A stretch of 64,000 nt of DNA from Haliscomenobacter sp040403615. GTDB taxonomy: Bacteria > Bacteroidota > Bacteroidia > Chitinophagales > Saprospiraceae. This document shows positions 34,352 to 42,952 of this stretch, piece after piece. The position numbers and the translations under genes are program-made. Numbering within the stretch: the stretch's first letter is position 1; each line of letters begins with the position of its first letter. The notes under the pieces were generated by a model, which was not told where the DNA came from, made no database searches, and saw only the letters and a program-made list of their open reading frames with translations. Where the stretch lies: positions 1 through 64,000 of the forward strand of contig NZ_JBBAKG010000002.1 of the NCBI RefSeq assembly GCF_040403615.1. Direction: 5' to 3'.

Positions 34352-35578
34352 ATGACCAAGGATACACGCCGCGTGTACGTGGACAATAACGCTACCACTC
34401 CGACCGATCCGCGGGTAGTTGAGGCGATGTTGCCGTATTTTTATCAAATGCCTGGCAACGCTGCCAGCAGAAACCACCCTTTTGGTTGGGAAGCAGAAGA
34501 AGCAGTAGATTACGCTCGGGAGCAAATTGCCGCCTTAATCAATGTTGACCCGAAGGAAATCATCTTCACTTCAGGTGCCACTGAGTCAGATAACCTGGCC
34601 ATCAAAGGAGTATTTGAAATGTATGCTGGCAAGGGCAACCACATCATTACGGTAAAAACCGAGCACAAAGCGGTGTTGGATACTTGCAAGAAATTGGAGA
34701 AAGAAGGTGCCGAAGTTACCTATCTGGAAGTAAATAACGAAGGTTTGATCGATCTGGCTGAATTGGAAGCTGCCATCAAGCCAACTACGATTCTGGTTTC
34801 TGTAATGTGGGCCAACAACGAAACTGGCGTCATCCAGCCTATGAAAGAAATTGGCGAACTTTGTGCAAGCAAAGGGATACTTTTCTTTAGCGATGCAGTA
34901 CAAGCGGTAGGTAAAATCCCGGTAAATCCTAAAGAAATGGGGGTTCACCTGATGGCCTTCACCTCACATAAAATGTATGGCCCTAAAGGGGTTGGTGCAT
35001 TGTACGTAAGCCGTAAGAATCCTCGGGTAAAAGTTACCGCCCAAATGGATGGTGGCGGCCACGAACGCGGCATGCGTTCTGGCACACTGAATGTACCTGG
35101 CATTGTTGGCTTTGGCAAAGCTGCTGAAATCGACAAAGCAGAAATGCACCAGGACGCTGAACGCCTGAGCAAAATGCGCGACCGCTTGGAAGCTGCATTC
35201 AAAGCAAACCTGGAAGAAGTATATGTAAACGGCAGCCGCGAACACCGCATGCCGCACGTAACCAATATCTCTTTCAAACACGTGGAAGGCGAAGGACTAA
35301 TGATGACCTTCAACCAAAACATTGCGCTTTCTTCTGGTTCAGCCTGTACATCTGCTTCATTGGAGCCTTCTTATGTACTGGTTGCCTTGGGCTTGGGAGA
35401 TGATTTGGCACACTCTTCACTGCGATTCAGCTTGGGTCGCTTTACCACGGAAGAAGACATCGATTACGTGATCGAAAAAGTTAGTGCAGGTGTAAATCAC
35501 ATGCGTGAACTGAGCCCGATCTGGGAAATGTACAAAGAAGGAGTGGATTTGACCACCGTACAATGGTCTGAACACTAA
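34352..35578 (+). CDS. iscS: Cysteine desulfurase
   Basis: A 408-aa PLP enzyme that removes sulfur from cysteine and supplies it to IscU. Key features are the N-terminal YVDNNATTPTDPRV, HITVKTEHKAVLDTCKKLE, the PLP lysine in TSHKMYGPKGVG, and the active-site cysteine in SSGSACTSASLEPSYV, which forms the persulfide. Length is normal. First gene of the isc operon with iscU (54 nt downstream) and the A-type carrier. Confidence 0.97.
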   Translation: MTKDTRRVYVDNNATTPTDPRVVEAMLPYFYQMPGNAASRNHPFGWEAEEAVDYAREQIAALINVDPKEIIFTSGATESDNLAIKGVFEMYAGKGNHIITVKTEHKAVLDTCKKLEKEGAEVTYLEVNNEGLIDLAELEAAIKPTTILVSVMWANNETGVIQPMKEIGELCASKGILFFSDAVQAVGKIPVNPKEMGVHLMAFTSHKMYGPKGVGALYVSRKNPRVKVTAQMDGGGHERGMRSGTLNVPGIVGFGKAAEIDKAEMHQDAERLSKMRDRLEAAFKANLEEVYVNGSREHRMPHVTNISFKHVEGEGLMMTFNQNIALSSGSACTSASLEPSYVLVALGLGDDLAHSSLRFSLGRFTTEEDIDYVIEKVSAGVNHMRELSPIWEMYKEGVDLTTVQWSEH

Positions 35579-35632
35579 TTTAAATTTTCACCCATGAATT
35601 TATTCCTGGGCTAACTTGAAAAATCTAAAGTC

Positions 35633-36046
35633 ATGGCTTATTCCGATAAAGTCCTCGAACATTTCCAAAACCCACGCAACGTAGGTACTTTGGACAAAAG
35701 CAAAAATACCGTAGGTACTGGCCTGGTAGGTGCACCTGAATGTGGTGATGTAATGCGCCTGCAAATTGAAGTTGACCCTGCTACCAGCACTATCCTGGAT
35801 GCCAAATTCAAAACTTTTGGCTGTGGCTCGGCGATTGCTTCTTCTTCTTTGGCTACCGAGTGGCTAAAGGGAAAAACCATCGATCAGGCGCTAACCATCG
35901 ACAATATGACCATTGTAGAAGAATTGGCGCTCCCACCAGTGAAAATTCACTGTTCGGTGTTGGCTGAAGATGCGATCCGCGGTGCCATTGCTGATTACCA
36001 GCAAAAAAATGGCATTGAAGTAGCGATTGCTGAAAAAGCGCACTAA
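35633..36046 (+). CDS. iscU: Iron-sulfur cluster scaffold protein
   Basis: A 137-aa scaffold on which Fe-S clusters are built. The three ligand cysteines are in GAPECGDVMRL, TFGCGSAIASS and KIHCSVLAEDA, and the conserved Asp is next to the first Cys (CGD). The HscA-recognition motif, usually LPPVK, is present as ALPPVKIHC. Length is normal. It follows iscS and precedes the A-type protein by 25 nt. Confidence 0.97.
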   Translation: MAYSDKVLEHFQNPRNVGTLDKSKNTVGTGLVGAPECGDVMRLQIEVDPATSTILDAKFKTFGCGSAIASSSLATEWLKGKTIDQALTIDNMTIVEELALPPVKIHCSVLAEDAIRGAIADYQQKNGIEVAIAEKAH

Positions 36047-36071
36047 TTGTTTTACCTGAAATTACAATACT

Positions 36072-36398
36072 ATGCTGTTTGTAGCTGAAAGTGCAAAGGA
36101 AAGAATCACCGAAATTCGCTCACAAGGCCAGTTGAAGGATGACTTTTTTGTGCGGGTATCTGTTACCAGTGGCGGGTGTTCAGGACTGAGTTACAACATG
36201 GATTTTGATAACGAATCAAAACCCAATGACCAGGTCTTTGAAGACAATGGCGTCAAAGTGGTGACAGACCTGAAAAGTTTCTTGTACTTGTTCAACTCCA
36301 CCCTTGAGTTTTCGGGTGGTTTGGAAGGCAAAGGCTTCTTTTTCAACAACCCCAATGCCGCGCGTACTTGTGGTTGTGGAGAGAGCTTTGCGGTATAA
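36072..36398 (+). CDS. iscA: A-type iron-sulfur carrier (IscA/ErpA family)
   Basis: A 108-aa protein with the three A-type cysteines: GGCSGLSY and, near the C-terminus, RTCGCGESF. It probably carries assembled clusters from IscU to target proteins. Third gene of the operon. No hscA, hscB or fdx follows, since the strand changes after the hairpin at 36400. IscA versus ErpA cannot be separated by motif alone. Confidence 0.92.
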   Translation: MLFVAESAKERITEIRSQGQLKDDFFVRVSVTSGGCSGLSYNMDFDNESKPNDQVFEDNGVKVVTDLKSFLYLFNSTLEFSGGLEGKGFFFNNPNAARTCGCGESFAV

Positions 36399-36399
36399 A

Positions 36400-36457
36400 A
36401 GTATTGAGTTGCACACAATCTTGCCCTAAAAGCAAAACTTGTGTGCAACTCAATACT
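36400..36457. repeat. Long palindrome between convergent genes
   Basis: A 19-bp perfect inverted repeat, AGTATTGAGTTGCACACAA (36400-36418) with its complement at 36439-36457, around a 20-nt loop. It begins one base after the iscA stop and overlaps the TAG stop of the convergent gene (36456-36458). The reverse strand shares the core GCACACAA..TTGCTT..GCAAGATTGT with 32649-32727. No T-tract is present, although it may still stop transcription. Confidence 0.85.
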
Positions 36458-36941
36458 ATAAAACCTTGTTTACGATATAAACCATTCCTTCTGGGGTTTG
36501 CCAGCTCGAAATGACCTGCGCATCTCCAAAATAAAGTACGTTTGATTCCAATTTCACCGGAATAGAGTTGCCTTCCAACGTAGTGACCGTACCCATGCCA
36601 GCCAGCTTTTTGGAGCTCAATGCCTCCTTTATGACATGCTTTTTTAACATGGTCATTTGTGCTGAAGTATGATTTGGATCCATCAGATCCATCAAGAATA
36701 CCCCACCCAATTTATTGTAAGCATCATCAGTTGGGACAATCAAGGTACTCTTCTGTTTGAGTCCCACCAATTGAGGCATTCCGCCGGCAGTGGCAATCAG
36801 CATTTGGTAGGTGGTTGTATTGCCCACTTTTTTGAGTGCAGTTGCAAAATTTTCCATTTGAGGTATGGCTGAGCCAGTACTACAGGAAGTTCCCAAAAGC
36901 AGCAACAAGAATAAGGTAGAAGTAACTATACGCATAAACAA
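36456..36941 (-). CDS. Fasciclin-domain lipoprotein
   Basis: A 161-aa lipoprotein: signal MFMRIVTSTLFLLLLLGTSC with lipobox Cys20, then one fasciclin-like (FAS1) domain with the H1 motif STLIVPTDDAYNKLG and the H2-type ending (VISSWQTPEGMVYIVNKVL). FAS1 domains take part in adhesion or matrix binding; a single small domain could also be a periplasmic binding module. It ends inside the palindrome 36400-36457. Its start is 6 nt after the GNAT gene stop, so the two may be cotranscribed. Confidence 0.85.
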   Translation of the reverse strand: MFMRIVTSTLFLLLLLGTSCSTGSAIPQMENFATALKKVGNTTTYQMLIATAGGMPQLVGLKQKSTLIVPTDDAYNKLGGVFLMDLMDPNHTSAQMTMLKKHVIKEALSSKKLAGMGTVTTLEGNSIPVKLESNVLYFGDAQVISSWQTPEGMVYIVNKVL

Positions 36942-36947
36942 TTCATT

Positions 36948-37544
36948 TTAAATGAGTTCTTTCATCCAGAAGCGCAAGGGTTTGGGGCTTTCAGCCGCCT
37001 CGTTGATGTCTTTCCAGGACATGTAGCAAACCATCTCCGTTTGCTGAAAACCGCGTCGTCTCCAAAAATGATTCAAAGGTACATAGTCTGTGGGTTTGAG
37101 AGGGTGATCCGCCGGGCGTTCTACCCCGCAAAAACTGGCCCATTTGAATCCTGAAAGAGAGCGGGCTTTGCGTTCGCGCTGTTCAAAAAAAGCAACGCCA
37201 ATGCCTTTTTGGCGGTAATCCGGCAACAATACCGATTCGCCGTAGTAATAAATCTCGTTCAGGTTGTACCCTTTTTCCAAAAAAGGCTTTTTGACGTTGT
37301 CCGGTTCTTGCACCAGCGGAATACAGGTAGACGCACCCACCACCTTATCTCCATCCTGAGCAATGACAATTGCTGCGAAAGGTGAGCTGAGGTAAGTCTT
37401 TAGGTATTCTTGCTCATGCTCCATGCTTCCTTCATACAGATAGGGAAAAGCCCGAAACACTTCGATCCGCAAACGGGCAACATCATCCAGATAAGGCTCG
37501 AGTTGTGCGCCTGAATAAGTAATGATTGAGATATTCGTATCCAT
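36948..37544 (-). CDS. GNAT-family N-acetyltransferase
   Basis: A 198-aa cytosolic acetyltransferase. The acetyl-CoA-binding motif A is SVLLPDYRQKGIGVAFFEQR (R/Q-x-x-G-x-G/A), with the preceding beta-strand KVVGASTCIPL. ATG 37544 (MDTNISIITYSG) was preferred over 37568. It lies 30 nt after the nitrilase gene on the same strand. In other bacteria these two domains are found fused in one protein, so here they probably act as two cooperating subunits. Substrate unknown. Confidence 0.85.
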   Translation of the reverse strand: MDTNISIITYSGAQLEPYLDDVARLRIEVFRAFPYLYEGSMEHEQEYLKTYLSSPFAAIVIAQDGDKVVGASTCIPLVQEPDNVKKPFLEKGYNLNEIYYYGESVLLPDYRQKGIGVAFFEQRERKARSLSGFKWASFCGVERPADHPLKPTDYVPLNHFWRRRGFQQTEMVCYMSWKDINEAAESPKPLRFWMKELI

Positions 37545-37574
37545 ATTGTACACGGCAGTAGAGAGCAAGGGAGT

Positions 37575-38519
37575 TTATTGATTGTTGAGGGTTTTTTCGA
37601 GATCCAGATTTAGGGGCATTTTTAGCTTGTCGTTGGCCTTAACCTGGTACAAATCATGGCGGCGGTCTTGCAAATTGCGCACACTGCCCCGGTGGTGCAG
37701 GTTGTGCAAAAGCTCCAGATCTACATCCGATACAATGATGGATTCGACATTGGCGGGCAATTGAGATTTGATGGCTCCTTGCGGAAACGCATAATCTGAT
37801 GGGGTGAAAATGGCCGATTCGCCGTATTGAAATTCGATGGCACTGATTTCGGGTAAATAGCCCACACAGCCAGAAATGGCAACGTAACACTCATTTTCAA
37901 TGGCACGAGCCTGCGCACAATGCCTTACCCGGAAAAAGCCCTCTTGTGAATCAGTCGAAAAAGGGACAAACAAAATCTGCACCCCCGCATCGGCATACAA
38001 GCGGCCCAATTCGGGAAACTCTACATCGTAGCAGGTTTGAATCCCGATGCGTCCACAATCGGTATCAAATACTCCTAACTTATTTCCAGGCACCATGTGC
38101 CAGCTGTGTTTCTCGTAGGGGGTAAGGTGAGTCTTCAGGTATTTTTCAACACTTCCATCGCGTTTGCACAAAAAGGTCGCATTGCGCAATTCTCCTGCTG
38201 GAGAAAGCTCGGGGATGCTTCCAGTAATGACATTGACTTGATGAAGATGCGCCATTCTGGAGATTTCTTCCATCAGATAATTCGTGATGGAGGTCATGGC
38301 AACAAGCCTATCCCGCTCCTTAGTAGCAGGAAAAAGGCTCAACAACGGCATGGAAAAGTACTCCGGATAGAGCACGAAATCTACACCATAATTAGCGAAT
38401 GACTGGACCTGGTGCTCTATTTTGTCAAGGAAAATTTCCACTGACTCAAAATTCCTTACCAGCCATTGGACAACACCCAGGCGAACTTCGCCTGGTTTCA
38501 ATTCAGTAGCGTTTCTCAT
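37575..38519 (-). CDS. Carbon-nitrogen hydrolase (nitrilase superfamily)
   Basis: A 314-aa hydrolase with the catalytic triad of the superfamily: Glu in FVLYPEYFSMP, Lys in KYLKTHLTPYEKHSW and Cys in GIQTCYDVEFPELGR. It cleaves amide or nitrile C-N bonds; the exact substrate is unknown. The neighbouring GNAT gene supports the known nitrilase/acetyltransferase pairing. A strong promoter candidate lies upstream at 38554-38585. Confidence 0.92.
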   Translation of the reverse strand: MRNATELKPGEVRLGVVQWLVRNFESVEIFLDKIEHQVQSFANYGVDFVLYPEYFSMPLLSLFPATKERDRLVAMTSITNYLMEEISRMAHLHQVNVITGSIPELSPAGELRNATFLCKRDGSVEKYLKTHLTPYEKHSWHMVPGNKLGVFDTDCGRIGIQTCYDVEFPELGRLYADAGVQILFVPFSTDSQEGFFRVRHCAQARAIENECYVAISGCVGYLPEISAIEFQYGESAIFTPSDYAFPQGAIKSQLPANVESIIVSDVDLELLHNLHHRGSVRNLQDRRHDLYQVKANDKLKMPLNLDLEKTLNNQ

Positions 38520-38553
38520 TTCCGGATGAAAAGATGCTGAAAAATGTGACGGG

Positions 38554-38585
38554 CAAAGGTACAGGAAACCGAGGGGATTTGCAAA
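38554..38585 (-). promoter_or_regulatory. Bacteroidota-type promoter of the nitrilase-GNAT unit
   Basis: On the minus strand TTTG (38585-38582), 20 nt, then TACCTTTG (38561-38554). This matches the -33/-7 consensus in both boxes and spacing. The predicted transcription start is close to the ATG at 38519. Confidence 0.7.
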
Positions 38586-38624
38586 TTATTTTCAACCGGC
38601 CGTTTTAGGTGTTAATATGGTAAT

Positions 38625-38658
38625 AAGGTGTCGCTTCAAGCCCTTGAAGTGACACCTT
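38625..38658. repeat. Near-perfect 16-bp hairpin
   Basis: AAGGTGTCGCTTCAAG (38625-38640) pairs with CTTGAAGTGACACCTT (38643-38658), with one G-T mismatch. It sits between divergent genes, so it is not a simple terminator. It may be a palindromic repeat or a regulatory hairpin for the lipoprotein gene at 38775. Confidence 0.6.
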
Positions 38659-38774
38659 GTTTTGTTAGGGGAATCCGGATTAATCCAGCCTAAATCTTGA
38701 TTTTCAAGAATCAATCCGCCAGATTTGTAGGGCAAGTAGTTTATCTTTAGCCTAAACTTTCAATGTGATTGATT

Positions 38775-39542
38775 ATGAAAAAGGTCTCCATTCTTCTACT
38801 ACTGATTGTGCTGGCGTTTTCTTGCCGAGAAAAATCCAATACGCAGGAAGTGCGCATCAATCCAGCACCCAAACCCAATACCACCTTCTACAAATTGAAC
38901 CAGGAAGTATTTGTACATGCCCTGGAAGGACTTTCTTTGCGGAAAACACCCGATTCGAAAGCGGAAAAAATTGGAATTGCTCCATATGGCGCCATTTTGA
39001 CCATTGTAGCCATGCCTTTGCCCGAACACGAATATGTGGCCGAGAAAATTGGCGATTTTGAGCTAAAAGGCCATTGGGTCAAAGTACGCAATGAAGAAAA
39101 GCAGGAAGCCTATGTTTTTGATGGCTATTTGACCCATTTTCCCATTTTGGCGGAAGAAAGTGAAGAAGACATGGCCGATCCCGAATGGTTTTATCAAACG
39201 CTTTCCAAATTCAAAGGCGAGCGGGAAATTTCTGCCCCCAACGAAGCAAAAGGAATCGTGGAAGGATACAAACAAGCTTATGCCGACGGCGGAGAGTTTG
39301 AGTACATCCTTTACAATGGCGGTGTTACGCAGTTTTTGCGCGTACCTGCCACTACGCTATCGCTGCAACAGGCACTGGTCAGCTTGCGCTCGTTTTATTT
39401 CAGCAATGCCAAAAAAATGAAAGCAGAATGGGATGCCAAAAAACAAGTTGTCAGAATCCTGGACGAGGATTCCCCCACCGAATGGCTGGAATTCGGGCAA
39501 AAAGGCAATCAAGTCGTGGTTGGGTTTTATTCAGGGGATTAA
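38775..39542 (+). CDS. SH3-like domain lipoprotein
   Basis: A 255-aa lipoprotein: signal MKKVSILLLLIVLAFSC with Cys17, then an SH3b-like region (LNQEVFVHALEGLSLRKTPD, ILTIVAMPLPEHEYVAEKIG, HWVKVRNEEKQEAYVFDGYL) typical of cell-wall-associated or periplasmic binding proteins. The C-terminal ~140 residues match no domain I know. ATG 38775 is used; the frame's TTG at 38769 adds two residues. It converges with the YdeI-like gene, only 8 nt apart. Confidence 0.75.
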   Translation: MKKVSILLLLIVLAFSCREKSNTQEVRINPAPKPNTTFYKLNQEVFVHALEGLSLRKTPDSKAEKIGIAPYGAILTIVAMPLPEHEYVAEKIGDFELKGHWVKVRNEEKQEAYVFDGYLTHFPILAEESEEDMADPEWFYQTLSKFKGEREISAPNEAKGIVEGYKQAYADGGEFEYILYNGGVTQFLRVPATTLSLQQALVSLRSFYFSNAKKMKAEWDAKKQVVRILDEDSPTEWLEFGQKGNQVVVGFYSGD

Positions 39543-39550
39543 GAGCAGGT

Positions 39551-40069
39551 CTAAGCCTTTAAATCGTCATTCAAACCTCGAAAATTGATTTTGCCAGCGT
39601 TGGCTTTTAAATGCCCGGCGATGGCCAGTGCCCGAATAATTTTCAATTCTGAGCTTTTGGGTTGGGCAATGATGTACAGCAAGGTACGCTGCTTTCCGGG
39701 GGTAAGTTGCTCCCAATAGGCCTTGGCATCGGGATCTTGTTCCATTACTGCCACAAATTCTTCGGGTACAGGGAGGCCGTATTCACTCGCATCTTTGTGT
39801 ACGGATATTTGCACCTGATCGCCGATTTTCAGTTTCAGTTGCTTCATGCGCGCCTTGTTGACGAGGATGATGTACACGCCTTCTCCTTTGGAAATCAGCG
39901 CACATTGGTATTCCACCTGGCCATTGATGTTGCACACCACTCTTTTGTCTTCACCTAGCTCACTAATCGCGGTTACGATGGGCGCAGGTACAATAAAATG
40001 CTGCCCCCATAAACGATTGGTGGATTCCTCCATGTAAGAGGTAAACTGAAAACTGCTTGTTGAATCCAT
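39551..40069 (-). CDS. DUF1905 / YdeI (OmpD-associated) family protein
   Basis: A 172-aa cytosolic protein with an N-terminal DUF1905 beta-barrel (residues ~5-95, for example WGQHFIVPAPIVTAISELGE and LKIGDQVQISVHKD) and a C-terminal helical YdeI/OmpD-associated segment (FVAVMEQDPDAKAYWEQLTP, GKQRTLLYIIAQPKSSELKI). Function is unknown; homologues are described as bacteriocin-protection or envelope-stress linked, but this is weakly supported. ATG 40069 is preferred over 40108. The TAG stop is in the shared CTTAGACCTGCTCTT motif. Confidence 0.8.
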   Translation of the reverse strand: MDSTSSFQFTSYMEESTNRLWGQHFIVPAPIVTAISELGEDKRVVCNINGQVEYQCALISKGEGVYIILVNKARMKQLKLKIGDQVQISVHKDASEYGLPVPEEFVAVMEQDPDAKAYWEQLTPGKQRTLLYIIAQPKSSELKIIRALAIAGHLKANAGKINFRGLNDDLKA

Positions 40070-40090
40070 TGCTGATCTTGTATAAAAAAA

Positions 40091-40124
40091 ACCTCCTTCG
40101 GCGTTCACAAACGCACGAAAGGAG
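40091..40124 (-). terminator. Hairpin after PLP decarboxylase gene
   Basis: CCTCCTTCGGCGTT and AACGCACGAAAGGAGG form a 14-bp imperfect stem around a short loop, with a run of A on the plus strand (T-tract on the minus strand) at 40083-40089. It is a good terminator for the minus gene ending at 40133. Confidence 0.8.
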
Positions 40125-40132
40125 GCTCCAAA

Positions 40133-41575
40133 TTATGCAAAAACTCTTTGGATAGAAAAGCTTTCCAGCTCATCCAGTAACATTTCCAGTTCTTTTTCAG
40201 TGGTCAGGGGATTCATCAAGGAGACGCGGAGGTAAACCACGCCGCGCAAGGTTGTTTGAACAAGGTAAAAATTGCCTTTTTCCAGTACGCGCTGTCTGAG
40301 TTCCAGGTTGAAGGCATTGAGGTCTGAGACGCCAGGTTTTATGACTCTAAAACACACAATGTTGCACTCCGGTTCCATGGCAAGCTCAAAATTTGGTCTT
40401 TTTGCGAGAATTTTTGCAAACTTTTGCCCCAAATCATAAGTCTGATCCACCGCTGCTGCAAACGCGGCTTCACCGTAAAGCCGCAAAACCGTAGCAATTT
40501 TGAGCGACATCATGTATTTGGTGCATTCAAAAGTTCGCTTGCCCAGGTTGTACCAATCGGCTTCGGTATTGTTCCAGAGGTATTCAGCCCGTTGTTGAAA
40601 GGTACGGAAACTGTCTTCGTTCCGCTTAAAGACCAGCCCGGTAGCCAATGCCGGAATCATCAGCATTTTATGAAAATCCATGACCACCGAATCGGCGCGC
40701 TCAATGCCCTGGAGCAAGTGGCGGTATTGCTGCGAAAAAACAGCCGCCCCACCATGTGCTCCATCGGCATGAAACCAGATGTTGTGGCGCTCCGCAAAAT
40801 CGGCAATTGCCTCCAGGTTGTCGTGCGAACCCGTAGACGTGGAGCAGCAACTGCCAATCACCGCTATTACGTGTAAGCCCTGCGCTTTGGCTGCGTCTAG
40901 GTACGGTTCCAACAAATCGGTACGCATTTTAAACCGTTCATCGGTAGGCAGTTTGATGATGCCCGCGTTGCCCAAGCCCATGATTCGGGCAGCCCGGTCT
41001 ACACAATAATGTGCCTCCTCGCTGACCATAATGGCCAGGCGTTCCTGGTTGCCTTCTGTCCATACCGCCGCAGGGGCTTTCAGGGCGCGGGCGGCCAGCA
41101 GGGCGGTCAGATTGGCCAAGGTGCCGCCGGAGGTCAGGATTCCGCCACTGTTGGCGCTATAGCCAATGCGTTTGGCCAACAATTCGATGACCAGCCGCTC
41201 CAGCGGAACCGATACCATCCCCATTTCATACAAGGCCATGCCCTGGTTGAGTACACTGCTCAGTAAGCCCGCCAAAGCAGCAGCTGGTGCAGTAACCGCT
41301 ACCTGGTGTCCCATATAACTGGGGTAATGCGGCTTTACCGATTGCTGGATGACGTCGTCAAAAAATGCAGCGGGATCATTCCGCAGTGGCGCATCGAATT
41401 CCGCTTGCCAAAAAGCATAACTGCTGAGGGGCTCCTGGGCTGGAAAAACCTGCGAGGCTGCTGGGCTTTGAGCCGACTCAAAGTAAGTGGCCAATTGATC
41501 GATCAACGCATGGCCTTGTTGCCGAAAGGTTTGAGGGTCATAAATGCGTTGGAGTAGGGTCAGGTTATCTTCCAT
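40133..41575 (-). CDS. PLP-dependent group II amino-acid decarboxylase
   Basis: A 480-aa cytosolic decarboxylase of the aromatic L-amino acid / L-2,4-diaminobutyrate type. Typical blocks are HPHYPSYMGHQVAV-like (KPHYPSYMGH), GGILTSGGTLANLTALLAAR, HIWFHADGAHGGAAVFSQ and the PLP lysine in SVVMDFHKMLMIPALATGLV. Substrate (aromatic amino acid, diaminobutyrate or glutamate) is not decidable. ATG 41575 (MEDNLTLLQRIYDPQ) fits the family start; the upstream frame to 41653 does not. A terminator follows. Confidence 0.88.
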   Translation of the reverse strand: MEDNLTLLQRIYDPQTFRQQGHALIDQLATYFESAQSPAASQVFPAQEPLSSYAFWQAEFDAPLRNDPAAFFDDVIQQSVKPHYPSYMGHQVAVTAPAAALAGLLSSVLNQGMALYEMGMVSVPLERLVIELLAKRIGYSANSGGILTSGGTLANLTALLAARALKAPAAVWTEGNQERLAIMVSEEAHYCVDRAARIMGLGNAGIIKLPTDERFKMRTDLLEPYLDAAKAQGLHVIAVIGSCCSTSTGSHDNLEAIADFAERHNIWFHADGAHGGAAVFSQQYRHLLQGIERADSVVMDFHKMLMIPALATGLVFKRNEDSFRTFQQRAEYLWNNTEADWYNLGKRTFECTKYMMSLKIATVLRLYGEAAFAAAVDQTYDLGQKFAKILAKRPNFELAMEPECNIVCFRVIKPGVSDLNAFNLELRQRVLEKGNFYLVQTTLRGVVYLRVSLMNPLTTEKELEMLLDELESFSIQRVFA

Positions 41576-41940
41576 AAGTGGTGTTTTTTTTTCGTTCTTT
41601 GCTGGAAAGGTATACTTATTTGAACCCTCGCTGGCGCAAGTCATCCACAGCAACGTACTGCTGGTTCAAAGTCGAGGCTCATTTTGTGGGCTTTTGAATG
41701 ACCGGGTAAAAATCGTTCTACCCATATCAAGCCCCTCGCGGGGCAAATCCTTCAAAAGTAAAGTTTTTAAGAAATTTTAATGCGTTTGCTCTTGGGCTTA
41801 TTTCTGAGTACCTAATAAGGTTGACTAAAATGGTAAACTTGCGGGACAAGAAGCCTGTACTTCCAAATTCAAACGACAAGGATTGCGGCCACAGAACACT
41901 TTTTACCTTAAACCATTAACTTAAAAAAATCCACTTCCAT
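41576..41940. other. 365-bp intergenic region with a branched hairpin set
   Basis: No ORF with coding character and no promoter box was clear. It holds a compact set of pairings at 41691-41758: an outer stem CTTTTGAA/TTCAAAAG enclosing two hairpins, GGGTA/TACCC (41704-41723) and GCCCC-TCGC-GGGGC (41731-41744), consistent with a three-way junction. It lies upstream of both divergent genes. The rest is A/T-rich. Confidence 0.5.
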
Positions 41941-42831
41941 ATGACAAAAGTATTAATCACAGGAGCAACAGGAAATATTGGAACAGCAGTAATCCATGCT
42001 TTGAGCCAAATAACGCATGATCTTGATCTTTTTGCGGGGGTCAGGAATATCATTGAGGACAAGATTAAATTAGGCCGCTACAACATCAAATTTTCACAAT
42101 TTGACTTTACCGACGTTAAATCATACCAACCCGCCCTGCAAGCCTGTGACATCCTTTTTTTATTAAGGCCACCACAGATTTCGGATGTAGAAAAATATTT
42201 TAAGCCAATCATTGAAACTTGTCAAGACGTTGGGGTAAAGCACATTGTTTTTTTATCCGTTCAGGGCGTAGAGAAAAGCAAAATAATCCCACACCACAAA
42301 ATTGAAAAGCTAATTGTTGACAGTGAAATTCCTTACACTTTCTTACGGCCTGCTTATTTTATGCAAAATTTCACCACAACCTTGCGCAAGGATCTGGTGA
42401 ATAAAAACCTTATTTATCTGCCTGCCGGCAATGCAAAATTTACCCTCATTGACGTGCGGGACATTGGTTCGGTTGCTGCAATCATTCTGACAAACATTGT
42501 TCAACACATCAACCAGGCTTATGAACTAACTTGCACCGAACGCTTAACTTTTTCAGAAATGGCAGGGCTTTTAAGTACCCAATTGGGAAGAAGAATCCAG
42601 TTTAAATCGTCAAACTTGATCAATTTCTTCCTGACAAAAAGAAGGGAGAAAACCCCCACCATGCTGATACTTGTCATGATTATGCTTCATTACTTTCCCC
42701 GATTTCAAGCCAAACCAGCAATAAGTAATTGGGTGCAAATCATAACCGGCAGGCAACCAATCACTTTTGAGCAATTTATAAAGGACAACAAAGAATTGTT
42801 GAGTGTTGGGTTACCTAATGAAAACCAATAA
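41941..42831 (+). CDS. NmrA-like NAD(P)-binding protein
   Basis: A 296-aa Rossmann-fold protein of the atypical short-chain dehydrogenase NmrA type: KVLITGATGNIGTAVIHALS at the N-terminus, HIVFLSVQGVEKS, YTFLRPAYFMQNFTTTLR, and ITLIDVRDIGS-like (KFTLIDVRDIGSVAA). It lacks the usual YxxxK active site, as NmrA/HSCARG-type redox sensors often do. It may act as an NAD(P)-sensing regulator or quinone-reductase-like enzyme. The next gene is 121 nt downstream. Confidence 0.85.
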   Translation: MTKVLITGATGNIGTAVIHALSQITHDLDLFAGVRNIIEDKIKLGRYNIKFSQFDFTDVKSYQPALQACDILFLLRPPQISDVEKYFKPIIETCQDVGVKHIVFLSVQGVEKSKIIPHHKIEKLIVDSEIPYTFLRPAYFMQNFTTTLRKDLVNKNLIYLPAGNAKFTLIDVRDIGSVAAIILTNIVQHINQAYELTCTERLTFSEMAGLLSTQLGRRIQFKSSNLINFFLTKRREKTPTMLILVMIMLHYFPRFQAKPAISNWVQIITGRQPITFEQFIKDNKELLSVGLPNENQ

Positions 42832-42952
42832 ATCTTATTCAAATAATCAGCCGAAGAGTGGGAATCTTGCAATTTTTAAAAATAATTGTACAACAACTGA
42901 GGATAACATTGGGCCTAACTTTGTGAAGTGTCTAATCTTAAAATCCATTCAA

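Noticed and set aside
41582..41780. Short plus-strand ORF in the decarboxylase upstream region
   Set aside because: No start context, no domain, and its sequence is better explained by the hairpins at 41691-41758.
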